Below are positions 60,802 through 64,000 of a stretch of 64,000 nucleotides of DNA, in pieces; the first letter of the stretch is position 1, and each line of letters starts with the position of its first letter. A model generated the notes under the pieces. That model saw nothing but the letters and a program-made list of their open reading frames with translations. It did no database searches and was not told the DNA's origin. This DNA is from Saitoella complicata NRRL Y-17804 (lineage: Eukaryota > Ascomycota > Saitoellomycetes > Saitoellales > Saitoellaceae). The stretch spans positions 186,001 through 250,000 of the forward strand of contig NW_017567014.1 in NCBI RefSeq assembly GCF_001661265.1, written 5' to 3'. Position numbers and translations under genes: made by a program.

Positions 60802-63800
60802 ATGTCTCCATCAACGGATCAGATCCATACACACACGAACAATAACGACATGGTCGACAAATCACTAGCAATCAGAATCTCTATCGACCGTGGAGGCACC
60901 TTCACAGACGTCCACGCCTCCATCCCAGGCCGTCCGGATGTCATCCTCAAGCTCCTCTCCGTCGATCCCTCTAATTACAAAGATGCCCCCACCGAGGGAA
61001 TTCGTCGAATCCTTGAGATCGCGACGGGAACTCCACACCCCCGTGGCGAGCTCCTGGATCTACGACATGTGGAGGCGGTAAGGATGGGTACGACGGTTGC
61101 GACGAATGCGTTGTTGGAGAGAAAGGGTGCGCGGAGTGCATTGCTTATTACCAAGGGCTTCAAAGATTTGCTTGGCATCGGAAACCAATCCAGACCCAAG
61201 ATCTTTGATTTGTCTGTTGCGAAGCCGGATGTGCTATACGAGAAAGTCATTGAGGTGGACGAGCGTGTCACCCTCGAAGGCTACGCCGAGAACCCGCGCC
61301 CACAACCCATCGACGTCAACTCTGACTCTGCTCTCCGCAAGGGCATCACCGGCGAAGTCGTCCGCGTCATCAAGACGCCGGACATGGAATCCGTGAAGAA
61401 GAGCTTACAAGAATTGTGGGATGACGGATTCAGAAGTATTGCGGTGGTCATGCTCCACTCTTACACTTACCCCGAACACGAGAACATGATCGCGAACGCC
61501 GCGATCGAGATGGGATTCTCGGTTGCGATTTCGGCGCAATTGCAGCCTATGATTAAGGCTGTTCCCCGTGGTACCTCTGCCACTGCCGACGCTTACCTCA
61601 CCCCCGTCATCAAGACCTATATCGACTCCATTTCCTCGAATTTCCGCGGCGGGTTGGGAAGTCACGGATCCAGATGTGAGTTCATGCAGTCAGATGGTGG
61701 TCTCGTCGATTTCCGCAAGTTCTCCGGTCTCAAGGCCATCCTCTCCGGACCCGCTGGTGGTGTCGTCGGATACGCTCAGACCTCGTACGACGAAGAGGAG
61801 AAGGTCCCCGTTATCGGATTCGACATGGGTGGTACTTCGACGGATGTTTCCCGTTATGGAGGAATCTACGAACACGTCTTCGAGACCACCACGGCTGGAG
61901 TCTCCATCCAGTCTCCTCAACTTGACATTAACACCGTCGCGGCTGGTGGTGGATCCATGCTTTTCTGGCGTAACGGCCTTTTCGTCGTGGGACCCGAGTC
62001 AGCCTCCGCCCACCCTGGACCAGCATGCTACAGAAAGGGCGGTCCCTTGACGGTGACCGACGCCAATTTGTTCTTGGGAAGGTTGTTACCGGAGTACTTC
62101 CCCAAGATCTTCGGTCCCAACGAAGACGAGCCCCTCGATCGTGAGACCACGGCGAAGAAATTCGCGGAGTTGACGGTGCAGATCAACGAGGAGCAGCGCG
62201 CGAATGGTGGATCCGAGTTTACGCCCGAGGAAGTTGCGCTCGGGTTCTTGAAGGTCGCGGACGAGTCGATGTGTCGTCCCGTTCGTACCCTCACTGAGGC
62301 TCGTGGACACGATACGTCTGCGCATAACCTCGCTTCTTTCGGTGGTGCAGGTGGTCAACACGCCTGTTCCGTCGCTGACGCACTCGGTATCTCGAGGGTT
62401 GTTATCCACAAGTACTCCTCTATTCTCTCTGCCTATGGTATGGCCCTTGCGGATGTCGTGCACGAGGTTCAAGAGCCGGCTGCTACATCGTTCGATGCGG
62501 AGACCAAGGAGGAGGTCAAGGCTAAGTTGCACGAACTCATGGAGAAAGCCACACAAGAACTCTTGAGCCAGGGCTTCGAGGCAAACCAGGTCAAGCACGA
62601 AGTCTACCTCAACATGCGCTACCATGGCTCCAACACCGCCCTCATGATCCTCAAGCCTGAAGCCTCCGAAGACTGGGATTTTGGCGCAGAATTCACGAAG
62701 AGACATCAGCGCGAGTTTGGGTTCACGTTTGATTCCAAGGCGATTTTGGTTGATGATCTTCGTGTTAGGGCGATTGGGGCTTCGTTTGCGACGGGGGAGG
62801 TTAGCCCGTATCAGCAGATGAAGGCGGTGGAGGGGAAGGAGGTTAAGGTTCCTGAGGCGGATGGTACAACGAAGGTTTACTTTGGTGCGGAGAATGGGCG
62901 TGTTGACACTCCTGTCCATCAACTCCAGAGCCTCGAGGCTGGTGCCAAGATTCAGGGTCCGGCGATGATTATTGATCAGACGCAGACGATTGTGTTGGTG
63001 CCTAACGCTACTGCTCATATTTTGGAGAGGTGCGTTGTGATTGACTTGGGCGAGAAGAAGACGATTGCGTCGCAGTCTCAGCAGGAGGAGATCAAGATCG
63101 ATCCCATCCAGCTCTCGATTTTCGGACATAGATTTATGTCGATTGCTGAGCAGATGGGTCGCACCCTCCAGAAGACTTCCGTTTCGACCAACATCAAGGA
63201 GCGTCTTGACTTCTCTTGCGCGTTGTTCTCGCCTGATGGTGGGTTGGTCGCCAACGCTCCGCACGTTCCCGTGCACTTGGGATCGATGCAGTATGCGGTC
63301 CGCTACCAGCATAACTTGTGGAAGGGGAAGTTGAAGGATGGTGATGTCTTGGTTTCCAACCACCCTATGTGTGGAGGTACCCACTTGCCTGACATCACTG
63401 TCATCACTCCTGTCTTCGACAACGGCGAGATCGTCTTCTACGTCGCATCTCGTGGTCACCACGCTGATATCGGTGGATGCTTGCCGGGATCTATGCCTCC
63501 CACTTCCACCGAGCTCTGGCAGGAGGGCGCAGCCATCGAGGCCGAGAAGATCGTGTCTGAGGGCAAGTTCAACGAGGAGAGGATGACCGAGCTCTTGCTC
63601 AACGAGCCTGCCAAGTACGACGGCTGCTCCGGTACCCGTTGCTTGCAGGACAACTTGTCTGACCTCAAGGCTCAGGTCGCTGCCAACACCAAGGGTATCT
63701 CCCTTATCAAGGCCCTCATCGAAGAGTATGGATTGAAGTGCGTTCAGACGTACATGTTCGCCATCCAAAAGAACGCCGAGGTCGCTGTCCGCGAGCTCTT

Positions 63801-64000
63801 GAAGCGTATGTACAAGAAGTTCGAGGGACAGCCGCTCGAGGCGATCGACTACATGGATAACGGTACCCCCATCGCGCTGAAGGTTACGATCGATGGTGAG
63901 AAGGGTGAGGCTGAGTTTGACTTTACCGGCACTGGACCTGAAGTCTACGGTAACATCAATGCTCCTTCTGCCATTACGCATTCTGCTCTCATCTACTGTT
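60802..64000 (+). CDS. OXP1: ATP-dependent 5-oxoprolinase (3' end beyond the window)
   Basis: The frame is open from the ATG at 60802 (MSPSTDQIHTHTNNN; 60850 is an alternative start) to the right edge, giving 1066 residues of a protein usually near 1280. The hydantoinase-A half starts with the nucleotide motif ISIDRGGTFTDVHASIPGRP, and has VRMGTTVATNALLERKGAR, VIGFDMGGTSTDVSRYGG and NTVAAGGGSMLFWRNG. The hydantoinase-B half starts at about residue 770 and has SIFGHRFMSIAEQMGRTLQK, ERLDFSCALFSPDGGLVANA and SRGHHADIGGCLPGSMPPTS. The enzyme opens 5-oxo-L-proline to L-glutamate using ATP, in the glutathione cycle and in pyroglutamate use. Its neighbour supplies 5-oxoproline from D-glutamate. No intron is visible. 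Confidence 0.93.
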   Translation, partial: MSPSTDQIHTHTNNNDMVDKSLAIRISIDRGGTFTDVHASIPGRPDVILKLLSVDPSNYKDAPTEGIRRILEIATGTPHPRGELLDLRHVEAVRMGTTVATNALLERKGARSALLITKGFKDLLGIGNQSRPKIFDLSVAKPDVLYEKVIEVDERVTLEGYAENPRPQPIDVNSDSALRKGITGEVVRVIKTPDMESVKKSLQELWDDGFRSIAVVMLHSYTYPEHENMIANAAIEMGFSVAISAQLQPMIKAVPRGTSATADAYLTPVIKTYIDSISSNFRGGLGSHGSRCEFMQSDGGLVDFRKFSGLKAILSGPAGGVVGYAQTSYDEEEKVPVIGFDMGGTSTDVSRYGGIYEHVFETTTAGVSIQSPQLDINTVAAGGGSMLFWRNGLFVVGPESASAHPGPACYRKGGPLTVTDANLFLGRLLPEYFPKIFGPNEDEPLDRETTAKKFAELTVQINEEQRANGGSEFTPEEVALGFLKVADESMCRPVRTLTEARGHDTSAHNLASFGGAGGQHACSVADALGISRVVIHKYSSILSAYGMALADVVHEVQEPAATSFDAETKEEVKAKLHELMEKATQELLSQGFEANQVKHEVYLNMRYHGSNTALMILKPEASEDWDFGAEFTKRHQREFGFTFDSKAILVDDLRVRAIGASFATGEVSPYQQMKAVEGKEVKVPEADGTTKVYFGAENGRVDTPVHQLQSLEAGAKIQGPAMIIDQTQTIVLVPNATAHILERCVVIDLGEKKTIASQSQQEEIKIDPIQLSIFGHRFMSIAEQMGRTLQKTSVSTNIKERLDFSCALFSPDGGLVANAPHVPVHLGSMQYAVRYQHNLWKGKLKDGDVLVSNHPMCGGTHLPDITVITPVFDNGEIVFYVASRGHHADIGGCLPGSMPPTSTELWQEGAAIEAEKIVSEGKFNEERMTELLLNEPAKYDGCSGTRCLQDNLSDLKAQVAANTKGISLIKALIEEYGLKCVQTYMFAIQKNAEVAVRELLKRMYKKFEGQPLEAIDYMDNGTPIALKVTIDGEKGEAEFDFTGTGPEVYGNINAPSAITHSALIYC

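Noticed and set aside
62086-63981. 631-codon minus-strand frame opposite OXP1
   Set aside because: Antisense shadow of a well-recognised 5-oxoprolinase; no independent start context or domain.

Overview
The window is a gene-dense stretch of nuclear DNA from a filamentous ascomycete (Pezizomycotina); I cannot fix the class. The evidence is short spliceosomal introns (about 50-130 nt, GTRNGT donors, CTRAC/CTGAC-type branch sites, YAG acceptors), compact intergenic gaps, and fungal families such as Pal1, Stm1, Are1/2, Erg24, Bor1 and Spp1. There is no rRNA, CRISPR array or operon-like layout, and I saw no convincing tRNA. I resolved about 25 host genes, many with their exon structure.

Layout. 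1-8.2 kb: DENN-domain protein (cut by the left edge), tRNA adenosine deaminase Tad1, a tiny coiled-coil protein, and the 1267-residue clustered-mitochondria protein Clu1/Tif31. 8.5-18.5 kb: an acyl-CoA synthetase divergent from an Are1/2 steryl-ester synthase, Stm1 divergent from Pal1, and a Ser/Thr/Ala-rich one-pass membrane protein. 18.6-28 kb: an unknown 804-residue protein, a gene-poor tract with a decayed Zn2Cys6-type gene, a three-LIM-domain protein, and an unknown SP/TP-rich protein. 28.05-30.78 kb: a decayed Tc1/mariner-type DNA transposon with inverted repeats, a broken transposase and a second, convergent gene. It lies less than 100 bp from the start codons on both sides. 30.8-50.7 kb: DEDDh exonuclease-like (Gfd2-type) gene, Rua1-type DNA-binding protein, MRH receptor, Erg24 C-14 sterol reductase, a C2H2 protein, Bor1-type anion transporter, Cox16, F-box/WD40 protein and PHD protein Spp1. 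51-56.4 kb: SnoaL-like protein, GH15 glucoamylase, Kri1, acyl-CoA-binding protein.

56.7-64 kb holds the most coherent group: a Dal5-type MFS transporter, a DUF1445 protein (D-glutamate cyclase family) and an ATP-dependent 5-oxoprolinase (cut by the right edge). Known family activities would convert D-glutamate to 5-oxoproline and open 5-oxoproline to glutamate, with the transporter perhaps supplying substrate. A short motif, GTGGAGCYCC, recurs upstream of all three genes and hints at one pathway-specific regulator.

The other main observations are the two-gene transposon sitting in what was probably a very short divergent promoter, an internal third copy of its terminal repeat, and an exonuclease-like gene whose stop codon cuts off a repeat unit that is still readable downstream. 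Functions come from recognised motifs and family knowledge; no database search was possible.
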